From Anianibacter sp965662745 (GTDB lineage Bacteria > Pseudomonadota > Alphaproteobacteria > Rhodobacterales > Rhodobacteraceae), in the NCBI GenBank assembly GCA_965662745.1, contig CBFIJK010000009.1, positions 1-64,000 on the forward strand: a DNA stretch of 64,000 nt, in the 5' to 3' direction. A program made the position numbers and the translations under genes. The notes under the pieces are model-generated. The model did not search any database. It was not told the origin of the DNA and worked only from the letters and a program-made list of their open reading frames with translations. Positions within the stretch are counted from its first letter, which is position 1, and each line of letters begins with the position of its first letter. This document shows positions 41,101 through 48,867 of this stretch, piece by piece.

Positions 41101-41907
41101 CTACTCGGGCATGCGGAAGGTCAGCGACGCCCACAGCGTTTCCCAGGCCGCGTCATCCTCGCCCGCCGGGTCAAGCTCCCGCATGACGACGCTGTCGACG
41201 AGGTACTCGTGCCCTGCCTCGACCGGCACATTCAGCCGACCTTCGTCATCCGTGCGGTAGCGCGTGATCGACACCGTTCCGTCGGGCGCACGGTCGAAGA
41301 CCTCGACCTGCTCATCGGCGCGAACATTGCCATCATAGAACACCTGCACCGGCATTTCGGAAATCTCGGACGCATAGGGGTTCGCGCCCGCCACGATCTC
41401 GACGATCATGCCGACGCGCCGGTCCGCGCCTTCAGGCATGCCGACACCGATCAGAGATTTGCCGTAGCGGCTGTAGGTCTCGCGGACATTGTCCTTGGAC
41501 AGCCCCCGCTCGATATGCCGTTCCGCCGCCCAGTCGGCGTCCTTGTGGTCGAGAAAGCTCAGGAACGTCTCCCAGTCCTTGTACTTCAGCGCGGTATCCG
41601 CCGTCGCATGCACCACCGTCCACAGCCCATCCTGCGGGACCTCTTGCGTCAGCGCGGGGCGGTCCCCGATCCGGCCTGTCGCCTCGATCACCGTGTCGCC
41701 CTGGACCAGATCGAACCGGCGAATATTGCGCGGGATGAAGGCATAGCTTGGCCCGTCGAAATCCTGGCCGACGCGGATCGCGGCCACGATGGGCGCGCCG
41801 CTTTCGACCTGGTAGGCATCCGGAGAAATCCAGAACTCATGGGCAGTTGACGGCAGCGCGCTAGCTGCCAAAAGAAGAATTGCGGCAAGGGTGGAGTAAA
41901 GGCGCAT
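41101..41907 (-). CDS. DUF4198 family periplasmic protein
   Basis: A 268-residue exported protein. MRLYSTLAAILLLAASALPSTA is a signal peptide and the mature N-terminus HEFWISPDAYQVESGAP is the DUF4198 hallmark, with the first residue after cleavage a His. The rest is beta-rich with VFDRAPDGTVSITRYRTDDEGRLNVPVEAGHEYLVDSVVMRE near the end. The family is annotated as linked to nickel/cobalt uptake; pairing with a HupE-like membrane protein on the other strand supports metal handling. Its ATG and that of the divergent neighbour overlap, which is unusual. Confidence 0.83.
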   Translation of the reverse strand: MRLYSTLAAILLLAASALPSTAHEFWISPDAYQVESGAPIVAAIRVGQDFDGPSYAFIPRNIRRFDLVQGDTVIEATGRIGDRPALTQEVPQDGLWTVVHATADTALKYKDWETFLSFLDHKDADWAAERHIERGLSKDNVRETYSRYGKSLIGVGMPEGADRRVGMIVEIVAGANPYASEISEMPVQVFYDGNVRADEQVEVFDRAPDGTVSITRYRTDDEGRLNVPVEAGHEYLVDSVVMRELDPAGEDDAAWETLWASLTFRMPE

Positions 41908-43075
41908 GGTGTCGGTCCGATCAATCAGGCTTTTGGCAAAGCTGGCACCCCGTGCCCTGCTGTCAAGCATACTGCTGTGCCTCGCCCTCACGATCGCGGC
42001 ACCCAGCAGCGCGCATGAGGTCCGCCCCGCAGTGGCCGATGTGACCGTCAGCCCGGATGTTGCGACATTCGACGTTGTTCTGGCCATCGAAGCCCTTGTC
42101 GCCGGAATCGATCTTGAAGGCTTGTCCGACACCGACGAGTCCCCTCAAAGCGTGGAATACGACCGGCTGCGCCAGCTTGGCCCCGACGCCCTGCGCGCAG
42201 AGTTTGACGCCGCCTGGCCCGAGATCAGAGACGGTTTCGTCTTCGACGTGGATGGAACCCGCGTCACCCCAGAAATCGCCAATGTCGAAATCCCCGAAGT
42301 CGGCAATGTCGAGTTGCCCCGCGACAGCCTGCTGTCTCTGACCGCGCCGTTGCCGCCGGGGGACGCCCCTGTTCAAGTCGGCTGGACCGCCGAATACGGA
42401 CCCCTGGTCGTGCGCCAGATCGGCGCAGCAGAGGATGAGGGCTATTCCGGCTACCTGACCAATGGCGCGCTGTCCGATCCGTTGCCGCGTACCGGGACGG
42501 CAGAGGTCGGCGCGCTGGCCGCCTTCGGCCAGTATATCGTCATCGGGTTCGAACACATCATCCCGAAGGGCCTTGATCACATCCTCTTCGTGCTGGGGCT
42601 GTTCTTCTTCTCGCTGAAGATGCGCCCGCTTCTCTATCAGGTCACCGCCTTCACTCTTGCGCATACGGTCACGCTGGCAATGGCGACGCTTGGGCTTGTC
42701 ACCGTGTCGCCCGCCATCGTCGAACCGCTCATCGCGGCGTCCATCGTCTATGTCGCCGTCGAGAACATTTTTTCCAGGCGCATGCATTGGTGGCGCATCG
42801 CGATCGTCTTCGGCTTTGGCCTGCTGCATGGGCTGGGCTTTGCATCGGTCCTTGGCGATATCGGCCTGAACCCGGCGCAGTTCATCAGCGGTCTGATCGC
42901 GTTCAATATAGGGGTCGAACTTGGACAACTGACGGTCATCCTGATCGCGTGGTTCGCGCTGGGCTACTGGTTTGGCGACAAGCCGTGGTGGCGCGCGCGC
43001 ATCGCGATCCCGGCATCTGTGCTGATCGCGGCCATCGCGGCCTATTGGGTGGTGGAACGGACCATTCTGGCTTGA
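41906..43075 (+). CDS. HupE/UreJ family membrane protein
   Basis: About 389 residues. A signal sequence (LLSSILLCLALTIAAPSSA) leads to HEVRPAVADVTV, a periplasmic domain of ~150 residues, and then a six-segment membrane domain with HIIPKGLDHILFVLGLFFFS, FTLAHTVTLAMATLGLV, FGLLHGLGFASVLGDIG and FNIGVELGQL. The conserved H-x4-D-H and H-x3-L motifs are those of HupE/UreJ, secondary nickel/cobalt permeases. The ATG at 41906 overlaps the divergent DUF4198 start; a TTG at 41933 preceded by CAGG would avoid this and still give a good signal peptide, so the start is uncertain. Confidence 0.85.
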   Translation: MVSVRSIRLLAKLAPRALLSSILLCLALTIAAPSSAHEVRPAVADVTVSPDVATFDVVLAIEALVAGIDLEGLSDTDESPQSVEYDRLRQLGPDALRAEFDAAWPEIRDGFVFDVDGTRVTPEIANVEIPEVGNVELPRDSLLSLTAPLPPGDAPVQVGWTAEYGPLVVRQIGAAEDEGYSGYLTNGALSDPLPRTGTAEVGALAAFGQYIVIGFEHIIPKGLDHILFVLGLFFFSLKMRPLLYQVTAFTLAHTVTLAMATLGLVTVSPAIVEPLIAASIVYVAVENIFSRRMHWWRIAIVFGFGLLHGLGFASVLGDIGLNPAQFISGLIAFNIGVELGQLTVILIAWFALGYWFGDKPWWRARIAIPASVLIAAIAAYWVVERTILA

Positions 43076-43086
43076 TCCCGCGCGCC

Positions 43087-43107
43087 GGGGCCGGTCTAAC
43101 CGGCCCC
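43087..43107. terminator. strong hairpin between hupE-like gene and tdk
   Basis: GGGGCCGGT (43087-43095) and ACCGGCCCC (43099-43107) form a perfect 9-bp stem with a 3-base loop. No T tract follows, so termination may need Rho or the hairpin may protect the tdk mRNA end. It ends 10 bases before the tdk ribosome-binding site. Confidence 0.55.
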
Positions 43108-43129
43108 GAACAGCGCAGGAGGCGGGCCC

Positions 43130-43732
43130 TTGGCAAAGCTCTATTTCCACTACTCGACGATGAACGCGGGCAAATCGACCCTGCTCTTGCAAGCCGCCTA
43201 CAACTACCGTGAAAGGGGCATGACGCCCTATCTCATCACCGCGCAGCTTGATGATCGTGCAGGCTTTGGCCGGATCGCATCACGTATCGGGATCGACGCC
43301 GAGGCCGATACCTTCGCGCCGGACGAGGACATGTTCGCCAAGCTGGAAGCGCGGCGGGCCGAGGGGCCGGTCGCTTGCGTGTTCATCGACGAATCCCAGT
43401 TCCTCAGCCATACGCAGGTCTGGCAGCTTGCACGCGCGGTCGACGATCTGAACGTCCCGATCATGTGCTACGGGCTGCGCACCGATTTTCAGGGCAACCT
43501 CTTTCCCGGATCATCCGCGCTTCTGGCGCTGGCAGACGAGATGCGCGAGGCGCGCACGATCTGTTATTGCGGGAAGAAGGCGACGATGGTCGTGCGCAAG
43601 GATGCCGGTGGGCGCGCGCTGATCGGCGGCGCGCAGGTGCAGGTCGGTGGAAACGAAACCTATGTCGCACTCTGCCGCCGTCACTGGCGCGAGGAAACGG
43701 GCGACGAGGCGCCCTATCCGTCCTCAGTATAG
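43130..43732 (+). CDS. tdk: thymidine kinase
   Basis: A 200-residue type II (TK1-like) thymidine kinase of the dTMP salvage route. The P-loop is STMNAGKSTLLLQ, the Walker B/DESQF segment is VFIDESQFLS, the lasso loop is YGLRTDFQGNLFPGS, and zinc is expected between CYCGKKA and LCRRHW. YVALCRRHW near the end is typical. The start is TTG, which is secure because a full AGGAGG lies seven bases upstream and MAKLYFHYS is the family start. It overlaps the convergent csaA by 9 bases. Confidence 0.93.
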   Translation: MAKLYFHYSTMNAGKSTLLLQAAYNYRERGMTPYLITAQLDDRAGFGRIASRIGIDAEADTFAPDEDMFAKLEARRAEGPVACVFIDESQFLSHTQVWQLARAVDDLNVPIMCYGLRTDFQGNLFPGSSALLALADEMREARTICYCGKKATMVVRKDAGGRALIGGAQVQVGGNETYVALCRRHWREETGDEAPYPSSV

Positions 43733-44062
43733 CCGCGCGCCCAAGGGCACATCGCGTTCCGGCGTCATCAGGACAACTTCGCCCGCGGCGTCCGGCACGC
43801 CCAGCACGAGGATTTCCGACATGAACGGCCCGATCTGGCGCGGCGCGAAATTGACGACCGCGATCACCATGCGGCCCGGCAATTCCTCCAGCGTGTAGTT
43901 CGCCGTGATCTGGGCAGAGCTTTTCTTGACCCCGAATTCGGGCCCGAGATCGACCCACAGCTTGAACGCAGGCTTGCGCGCTTCGGGGAAGGGTTCGGCC
44001 TTTTCGATCCGCCCGGCGCGGATATCGACGGCCATGAACGCCTCGAACGGGATCTCGGTCAT
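43724..44062 (-). CDS. csaA: tRNA-binding protein CsaA
   Basis: A 112-residue CsaA-type protein with the EMAP-II/tRNA-binding OB fold. FEAFMAVDIRAGRIEKAEPFPEARKPAFKLWVDLG is the family opening, SSAQITANYTLEELPGRMVIAVVNF the middle, and LGVPDAAGEVVLMTPERDVPLGARLY the end. It binds tRNA and, in Bacillus, has chaperone activity tied to secretion. Length and motifs are complete. Confidence 0.93.
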   Translation of the reverse strand: MTEIPFEAFMAVDIRAGRIEKAEPFPEARKPAFKLWVDLGPEFGVKKSSAQITANYTLEELPGRMVIAVVNFAPRQIGPFMSEILVLGVPDAAGEVVLMTPERDVPLGARLY

Positions 44063-44108
44063 TCAGCTTTCCTTAAATATATTGCTCAAAACTGTAATCT
44101 CGCCTAAC

Positions 44109-44128
44109 TTATCCACAAGTGGGGATAA
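44109..44128. promoter_or_regulatory. head-to-head DnaA-box-like pair
   Basis: TTATCCACA (44109-44117), the exact consensus DnaA box, is followed after two bases by TGGGGATAA (44120-44128), which on the other strand reads TTATCCCCA, one mismatch from consensus. The pair lies in the AT-rich gap between the divergent csaA and glycosyltransferase-like genes. Confidence 0.4.
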
Positions 44129-44167
44129 ACCCGCATCAGGCAAGAACGAGATTTGAGGAGCAGTCCC

Positions 44168-44971
44168 ATGAAAGCTGTGGCAAGCCTTTGGCTGGGCGAG
44201 CGACTGAGCTTTCTCGAACAGGTGGTTCTGCAATCCTGGATCGATAACGGCTATTCCCTTTCCCTTTATGCCTATGATGAAGTCGACGGCGTGCCCGAAC
44301 AGGTCGACGTTCTGGATGCCTCTGAAATAATGGGCCGTTCCGACATCTCGGACGCGCGGGACGATGAGATTTTCCGCGACATTTTCCGGATCAAGTGCCT
44401 CGCCGCGGGCGCGGGCATGTGGATCGAGATGAACGCCCTGTGCACCGCGCCCTTGCCGGAGGGCGACATCGTGTTTTCCACAGGCTCTGATGATCTGGTC
44501 TCGCCCGTTGCACTCCGCCTTGCGCCCGAGCATCCCATGATGGCCGAGGCGATCAATTTCCTCGATGGCGATCCACCGATCATGCCGTGGCGCGGGCCAC
44601 GGTTCATGCGCAAGATGCAGGAGCAGATCGCGGCCGGGCAGCACTGGACGCTGAAGGACCTCCGCGTCGGTGCGACGGGGCCGTTGCTGCTGTCGCATAT
44701 GCTCGGCGGGGATGACATGGGCGGGGTTCGCCTTGGACCGAAGCAGGTGCGCCATGCACCCGAGTCCGAAGGGCTCTACCTAGCCTCTCTGATCCCGCTC
44801 GACCGGATCGAACCGGACGGGACCTGCATCGTCGTCCTGCCGAAGGGTTTGGCCGGGGTGATCGAGACGAATTTCTACGGGCTGCCACCCAAGACCAGCT
44901 ATCTCGACGCGATTTGCCGACGCCACGCGATCAATCCCGTCGCCGCGCCGATCATGGCCCTAGCCGCGTAG
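44168..44971 (+). CDS. glycosyltransferase-like protein with lost DxD motif
   Basis: A 267-residue protein resembling the sugar-transferase family with a DxD motif (GT32/Gly_transf_sug layout): SLWLGERLSFLEQVVLQSWIDNG opens it, DIFRIKCLAAGAGMWIEMNALC stands where relatives have FRY-x-L...G-x-WxDTDAYC, and VFSTGSDD follows. Thus the metal-binding D-x-D has become E-M-N, so normal metal-dependent transfer is unlikely. FYGLPPKTSYLDAICRRH closes it. I chose the ATG at 44168, preceded by GAGGAG. It overlaps the convergent proC by 12 bases. Confidence 0.65.
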   Translation: MKAVASLWLGERLSFLEQVVLQSWIDNGYSLSLYAYDEVDGVPEQVDVLDASEIMGRSDISDARDDEIFRDIFRIKCLAAGAGMWIEMNALCTAPLPEGDIVFSTGSDDLVSPVALRLAPEHPMMAEAINFLDGDPPIMPWRGPRFMRKMQEQIAAGQHWTLKDLRVGATGPLLLSHMLGGDDMGGVRLGPKQVRHAPESEGLYLASLIPLDRIEPDGTCIVVLPKGLAGVIETNFYGLPPKTSYLDAICRRHAINPVAAPIMALAA

Positions 44972-45772
44972 CGCGCGCGAACGATCCGCCGCCGCCTTGA
45001 CCGCGCGTTTCAAGAGCGCTGGAAAGCCGTCTTCCTCATTCATCAGAACCTCAAGTGCCGCCGCCGTCGTGCCCTGCGGACTGGTGACATTGACGCGAAG
45101 CTGGCCGGGGTCCTCCTCGGCGTCCTCGGCCAGTTGCCCTGCGCCGCCGACCGTGGCCTTGGCCAATTGCATCGCGAGGTCGGGTGTCAGCCCCTCGGCC
45201 TCGCCCGCTGCCGCGAGCGTTTCGATCAGGTGGAACACATATGCCGGGCCGGACCCGGACACGGCAGTGACCGCGTCCATCTGATCCTCGCTGTCGAGGC
45301 GCACGACCTGACCGACTGCCTCAAGCAGCGTTTCGGCCAGCGAAAGGTGATCCGTCCCCGCGGCGCCGTTTCCGATGATCGCGCTGATCCCGCGCCCGAC
45401 GGCGGCAGGCGTGTTCGGCATCGCGCGGATGATGGGCGATCCAATGCCGAATACCTCTTCGAACCGCGCAATTGGCGTGCCTGCAGCAATCGAGATGAAC
45501 AGTGTGCCGCCCCCGCCCAGCGCCTGAAGCGCGGGCAGCGCATCACCCATCATCTGCGGTTTCACGGCGATGATCGCGATGGCGGGGTTTTGGGGGAAAT
45601 CTTCGTTGAGATTCACGCCCTGCCCGATCAGCCAATCGGACGGTTTGGGATCTCGCACATAGACCGATGCGGCGGGCAAACCGCGCGCTAGCCACCCCGC
45701 CAGCATCGCCGAGCCCATCTTGCCGCAGCCCAGCAGGACCAGGCCGCGCGTTTCGATATCGTTCATATTCAT
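44960..45772 (-). CDS. proC: pyrroline-5-carboxylate reductase
   Basis: A 270-residue NAD(P)H-dependent reductase for the final step of proline synthesis. The N-terminal Rossmann motif is LVLLGCGKMGSAMLAGWL, the cofactor-side IAVKPQMM and RAMPNTPAAVGRG follow, and the signature VSGSGPAYVFHLIETLA is complete. The C-terminal dimer helices include TSPQGTTAAALEVL. Possible starts are ATG 45772 and 45766; GGGGG at the right distance favours 45772. A YbjN-domain gene lies directly upstream on the same strand, 31 bases away. Confidence 0.94.
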   Translation of the reverse strand: MNMNDIETRGLVLLGCGKMGSAMLAGWLARGLPAASVYVRDPKPSDWLIGQGVNLNEDFPQNPAIAIIAVKPQMMGDALPALQALGGGGTLFISIAAGTPIARFEEVFGIGSPIIRAMPNTPAAVGRGISAIIGNGAAGTDHLSLAETLLEAVGQVVRLDSEDQMDAVTAVSGSGPAYVFHLIETLAAAGEAEGLTPDLAMQLAKATVGGAGQLAEDAEEDPGQLRVNVTSPQGTTAAALEVLMNEEDGFPALLKRAVKAAADRSRALRG

Positions 45773-45803
45773 CTGGCTGCCCCCATTCATTTCGGGGCAG
45801 AGG

Positions 45804-46304
45804 TTAGGCGCGCCCGTAGGCCTCTGCAATCGCGACCTGCATTGCGTCGGCGGGCGTGCGGTTGCCCCATGCGACAAGCTGGAAGGCCGGGTAATAGCGT
45901 TCCGCTGCGGAAACCGCCGCGCCGATCATGCGGTCGATCTGTTCGGGGCAAGCCATCTGACCGCCCGCGAGCAAAAGGCCGTAGCGATAGACCATCAGCC
46001 GCTGTTCCGGCCAATAGCTGAACGCGCCGGCCCAGCAGGTGTCGTTGGTGCGGTTGAGCACATCATGAAGCGCGTCCATCCGGTCCTCGGGTGGCTCCAT
46101 CTCGAACGTGCAGATAAGGCGCAGTGTCTCGTCGAAATGGGTCCAGGCGAGCGTGATTGAATAGGTGCGCCACTGACCCTCGACGGCCATGGCGATCTGG
46201 TCATCCGACACACGGTCGAAATCCCATTCCTGGTGCTCGGCTAGATGTTCAACGATGTCGATGGGGTGAATGTCGTCTGCAAGGAACTGCTCGGAAAGCG
46301 ACAT
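45804..46304 (-). CDS. YbjN domain-containing protein
   Basis: A 166-residue protein of the YbjN type, a fold related to type III secretion chaperones. Recognisable parts: DIVEHLAEHQEWDFDRVSDDQIAMAV and FDETLRLICTFEMEPPEDRMDALHDVLNRTNDTCWAGAFSYWPE, then YGLLLAGGQ and IDRMIGAAVSAAERYYPAF. The E. coli protein affects motility and stress, but no mechanism is established. There is no signal peptide. It sits just upstream of proC and is probably co-transcribed with it. Confidence 0.85.
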   Translation of the reverse strand: MSLSEQFLADDIHPIDIVEHLAEHQEWDFDRVSDDQIAMAVEGQWRTYSITLAWTHFDETLRLICTFEMEPPEDRMDALHDVLNRTNDTCWAGAFSYWPEQRLMVYRYGLLLAGGQMACPEQIDRMIGAAVSAAERYYPAFQLVAWGNRTPADAMQVAIAEAYGRA

Positions 46305-46440
46305 GCGCGGCCTCTCTGGGTTTCGCCTGCGGACACTTCCGGTCCGCTACGGCTTGGTGCCTGCTCCAAGAGCGGCGGTCTAGCCGTCCACCCTTACCAC
46401 ATATGGTGTGACCTCGCGGAGTCTGAGTAAAGCGTTATTT

Positions 46441-46469
46441 TGTGGAGAACCGCAGTAAGTTGTGGATGA
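46441..46469. promoter_or_regulatory. two near-consensus DnaA-box-like 9-mers
   Basis: TGTGGAGAA (46441-46449) and TGTGGATGA (46461-46469) lie exactly 20 bases apart in the same direction, each one mismatch from TGTGGATAA, the complement of the DnaA box. The surrounding gap of about 270 bases between ybjN and ubiK is AT-richer than neighbouring genes and otherwise empty except for a hairpin. Confidence 0.3.
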
Positions 46470-46516
46470 GCCCCAATGTTGCCACAAAGTATCGCCCTGC
46501 TTGGCCCCGGAATCGC

Positions 46517-46544
46517 AAAAGGCGCGCCACAGGGCACGCCTTTC
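46517..46544 (-). terminator. terminator downstream of ubiK
   Basis: AAAGGCG (46518-46524) pairs with CGCCTTT (46537-46543). Read on the minus strand the hairpin is followed by TTTTGCG. It lies 30 bases after the ubiK stop. Confidence 0.6.
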
Positions 46545-46573
46545 GTCGGATAGCCTGGAATTGCAGGCCGGGA

Positions 46574-46825
46574 TCAGCCTTTTTTCTTGGGCGTTTCCAT
46601 CGCGTCGAGCCGGGATTTCAAAGCATCGTTCTCTTCGCGCGCCTTCTGGGCCATTGCGCGCACCGCATCGAATTCTTCGCGCGTCACGAAATCACGGTCC
46701 GCCAGCCAGCGGTCCATCATGCCCTTCATGGCGGTTTCCGCCTCGGTCTTGGCGCCCTGCGCCACGCCCATCGCGTTGGTCATGAGCTGCGAAATATCGT
46801 CGAAAATCTTGTTGCGGGTCTGCAT
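46574..46825 (-). CDS. ubiK: accessory factor UbiK family protein
   Basis: An 83-residue coiled-coil protein of the BMFP/YqiC (UbiK) family. MQTRNKIFDDISQLMTNAMGVAQGAKTE opens it and FVTREEFDAVRAMAQKAREENDALKSRLDAME is the C-terminal trimeric coil. In enterobacteria UbiK assists ubiquinone synthesis together with UbiJ; the alphaproteobacterial role is inferred. The ATG at 46825, preceded by GGAGCC, gives the standard family length. It is divergent from lgt. Confidence 0.87.
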   Translation of the reverse strand: MQTRNKIFDDISQLMTNAMGVAQGAKTEAETAMKGMMDRWLADRDFVTREEFDAVRAMAQKAREENDALKSRLDAMETPKKKG

Positions 46826-46918
46826 GAATAAGGCTCCTTCCGGTTGGGGCATATATGGGGCGCCAGGGCGGTTTGCACAAGGTTGACTCTGCCCGCGCCA
46901 CAAGGTCCACATCGCCCC

Positions 46919-47803
46919 ATGCTGGCCGCCATTCCCTTCCCTGATCTATCGCCCGAGATCGTGTCCTTCGAGATCGGCGGCTTTTCCTTTGCGCTGCGCT
47001 GGTACGCGATGGCCTATATCGTGGGCATCCTGATTGGCTGGCGGCTGGCCGTCGCTGCCGTGAAACGTGCGCGCATCTGGCCGGGGGGCGTCGCGCCCCT
47101 GTCGCCTGACGAAGTGGACGAGATCCTGACGCTGGTGATCCTTGGCGTGATCCTCGGCGGGCGGCTTGGCTTCGTCCTGTTTTACCAGCCCGCCTATTAC
47201 GCCACAAACCCGCTGGATATCCTCAAGATCTGGACCGGCGGGATGTCGTTTCACGGCGGGCTTCTGGGGGTCGTGCTCGCCATACTCTATTTCCGCTGGA
47301 AGACGGGCGCGGCCGTCTTGTCCACCGCCGATATGCTGGCGCTGGCCACGCCGCCTGGCATCCTTTTGGGCCGCATCGCCAATTTCATCAACGCAGAGCT
47401 TTGGGGCCGCCCGACCGATGTTCCTTGGGGCGTGATCTTTCCCGGCCCGCTGGCGCAAAGCTGCCCAGGGGTGGAACCGCCCTGCGCGCGGCATCCGTCG
47501 CAGCTATACGAGGCGGGGCTCGAGGGGCTGCTTCTGGGCCTTGTCCTGATTGTCGCGGCTTTCGCGCTGCGCTGGACACGCTGGCCGGGGTTTCTCACGG
47601 GCCTCTTCTGCGCGGGATACGGCGTCGGACGCTTCATCGTTGAATTCTTCCGGCAGGCAGATCCTCAATTCATCACGCCCGATAATCCGTGGGGACACGT
47701 CATCCGGCTGGGTGAAATGGGCGTGACCATGGGCCAGCTTCTGTCGTTGCCGCTGATCGTCTTCGGGATCGGCCTGATGTTCTGGGCGCGGCGCAACCGG
47801 TGA
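46919..47803 (+). CDS. lgt: prolipoprotein diacylglyceryl transferase
   Basis: A 294-residue inner-membrane enzyme transferring diacylglycerol from phosphatidylglycerol to the lipobox Cys of prolipoproteins. Conserved motifs are LRWYAMAYIVGIL, GGRLGFVLFY, MSFHGGLLG, GRIANFINAELWGRPTD, HPSQLYEAGLEG and GVGRFIVEFFRQAD. Seven membrane segments are expected. The ATG at 46919 starts 15 residues before the first of them. The stop overlaps the next start as GTGA, heading the lgt-midA-pgeF run. One local substrate would be the M48 lipoprotein at 25 kb. Confidence 0.95.
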   Translation: MLAAIPFPDLSPEIVSFEIGGFSFALRWYAMAYIVGILIGWRLAVAAVKRARIWPGGVAPLSPDEVDEILTLVILGVILGGRLGFVLFYQPAYYATNPLDILKIWTGGMSFHGGLLGVVLAILYFRWKTGAAVLSTADMLALATPPGILLGRIANFINAELWGRPTDVPWGVIFPGPLAQSCPGVEPPCARHPSQLYEAGLEGLLLGLVLIVAAFALRWTRWPGFLTGLFCAGYGVGRFIVEFFRQADPQFITPDNPWGHVIRLGEMGVTMGQLLSLPLIVFGIGLMFWARRNR

Positions 47804-48867
47804 CGGAACTGGCCGGCATACTCAGACGCCGGATTGCGGCGACGGGGCCGATCAGCCTGGCCGACTACATGACCGACTGCCTATTCCACCCCGAGCACGG
47901 CTATTACACGACCGGCGCGCCCTTCGGCAGTTCGGGCGATTTCACCACCGCGCCCGAGATCAGCCAGATGTTCGGCGAACTCGTCGGCATCGCTCTGGCG
48001 CAGGCCTGGATGGACCAGGGCCAGCCCAGCCCCTTTGCCCTGGTCGAGCTTGGCCCCGGTCGCGGCGTATTGATGGAAGATCTGCTGCGCGCCACGCGCG
48101 CGGTGCCGGGGTTTCACGAGGCGCTTGATCTGCATATGGTCGAAATCTCGCCGACCCTGCGCGGCGATCAGGCGGCCCGGCTGGCGGGGCCTCACCGGAT
48201 CACCTTTCACGACGACATCGGCAGCCTGCCCGAGATGCCGATCTTCCTGATCGCCAACGAATTCTTCGACGCCCTGCCAATCCGCCAGTTCCAGCGGCAT
48301 GCCGACGGATGGCAGGAACGCGTTATCGGGCTGCAGGGCGATGCGCTGACCCTTGGGCTGACGCAGCCTGCGCCGCTTGGGGCGCTTGAACACCGTCTCG
48401 ACGACACAGTACCCGGCCAGATTGTTGAGACCCGCCCCGCAGCCGAGGCGATCATCGGTGATCTTGCGCGCCGGATCGCGGAACGGGGCGGCGCGGGGCT
48501 GATCGTGGATTACGGCGGTTGGCGGTCCTTGGGCGATACCTTCCAGGCGCTGCGCCGCCACGCGCCCGACGACCCGCTGGCGCATCCCGGTGAGGCCGAT
48601 CTGACCGCCCATGTGGATTTCGAGGCGCTGGCCCGCGCCGCAGGCGATATTCAGGTCAGCGCGATGACGCTGCAGGGCGATTGGCTGAAACGCCTTGGAA
48701 TCGATCATCGCCGCGACGCCCTTGCCGCGCGAATGGCGCCTGCGCAGCTGGAAAGCCACCTTGCCGCTCACCACCGCTTGACCCATACCGACGAAATGGG
48801 GAGCCTGTTCAAAGTGCTGGGTCTTTCACCCCGTTCCGCAACGCCGCTGGCCGGTCTGGATACATGA
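47800..48867 (+). CDS. MidA/NDUFAF7-family SAM-dependent methyltransferase
   Basis: A 355-residue methyltransferase of the MidA/DUF185 family, homologous to mitochondrial NDUFAF7, which methylates an arginine of complex I. ISLADYMTDCLFHPEHGYYTTG and GDFTTAPEISQMFGELVG are its hallmark N-terminal segments; LVELGPGRGVLMEDLLRA is the SAM loop; FLIANEFFDALPIRQFQ follows. The start is GTG 47800, overlapping the lgt stop, and the stop overlaps the pgeF ATG, so all three are translationally coupled. Confidence 0.93.
   Translation: MTELAGILRRRIAATGPISLADYMTDCLFHPEHGYYTTGAPFGSSGDFTTAPEISQMFGELVGIALAQAWMDQGQPSPFALVELGPGRGVLMEDLLRATRAVPGFHEALDLHMVEISPTLRGDQAARLAGPHRITFHDDIGSLPEMPIFLIANEFFDALPIRQFQRHADGWQERVIGLQGDALTLGLTQPAPLGALEHRLDDTVPGQIVETRPAAEAIIGDLARRIAERGGAGLIVDYGGWRSLGDTFQALRRHAPDDPLAHPGEADLTAHVDFEALARAAGDIQVSAMTLQGDWLKRLGIDHRRDALAARMAPAQLESHLAAHHRLTHTDEMGSLFKVLGLSPRSATPLAGLDT

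Noticed and set aside
46420..46490. Possible replication origin from DnaA-like boxes
   Set aside because: Only two imperfect boxes, no AT-rich unwinding block, and none of the usual origin-neighbour genes (dnaA, hemE, parAB, gidA) in the window. Kept only as a possible DnaA-binding site.
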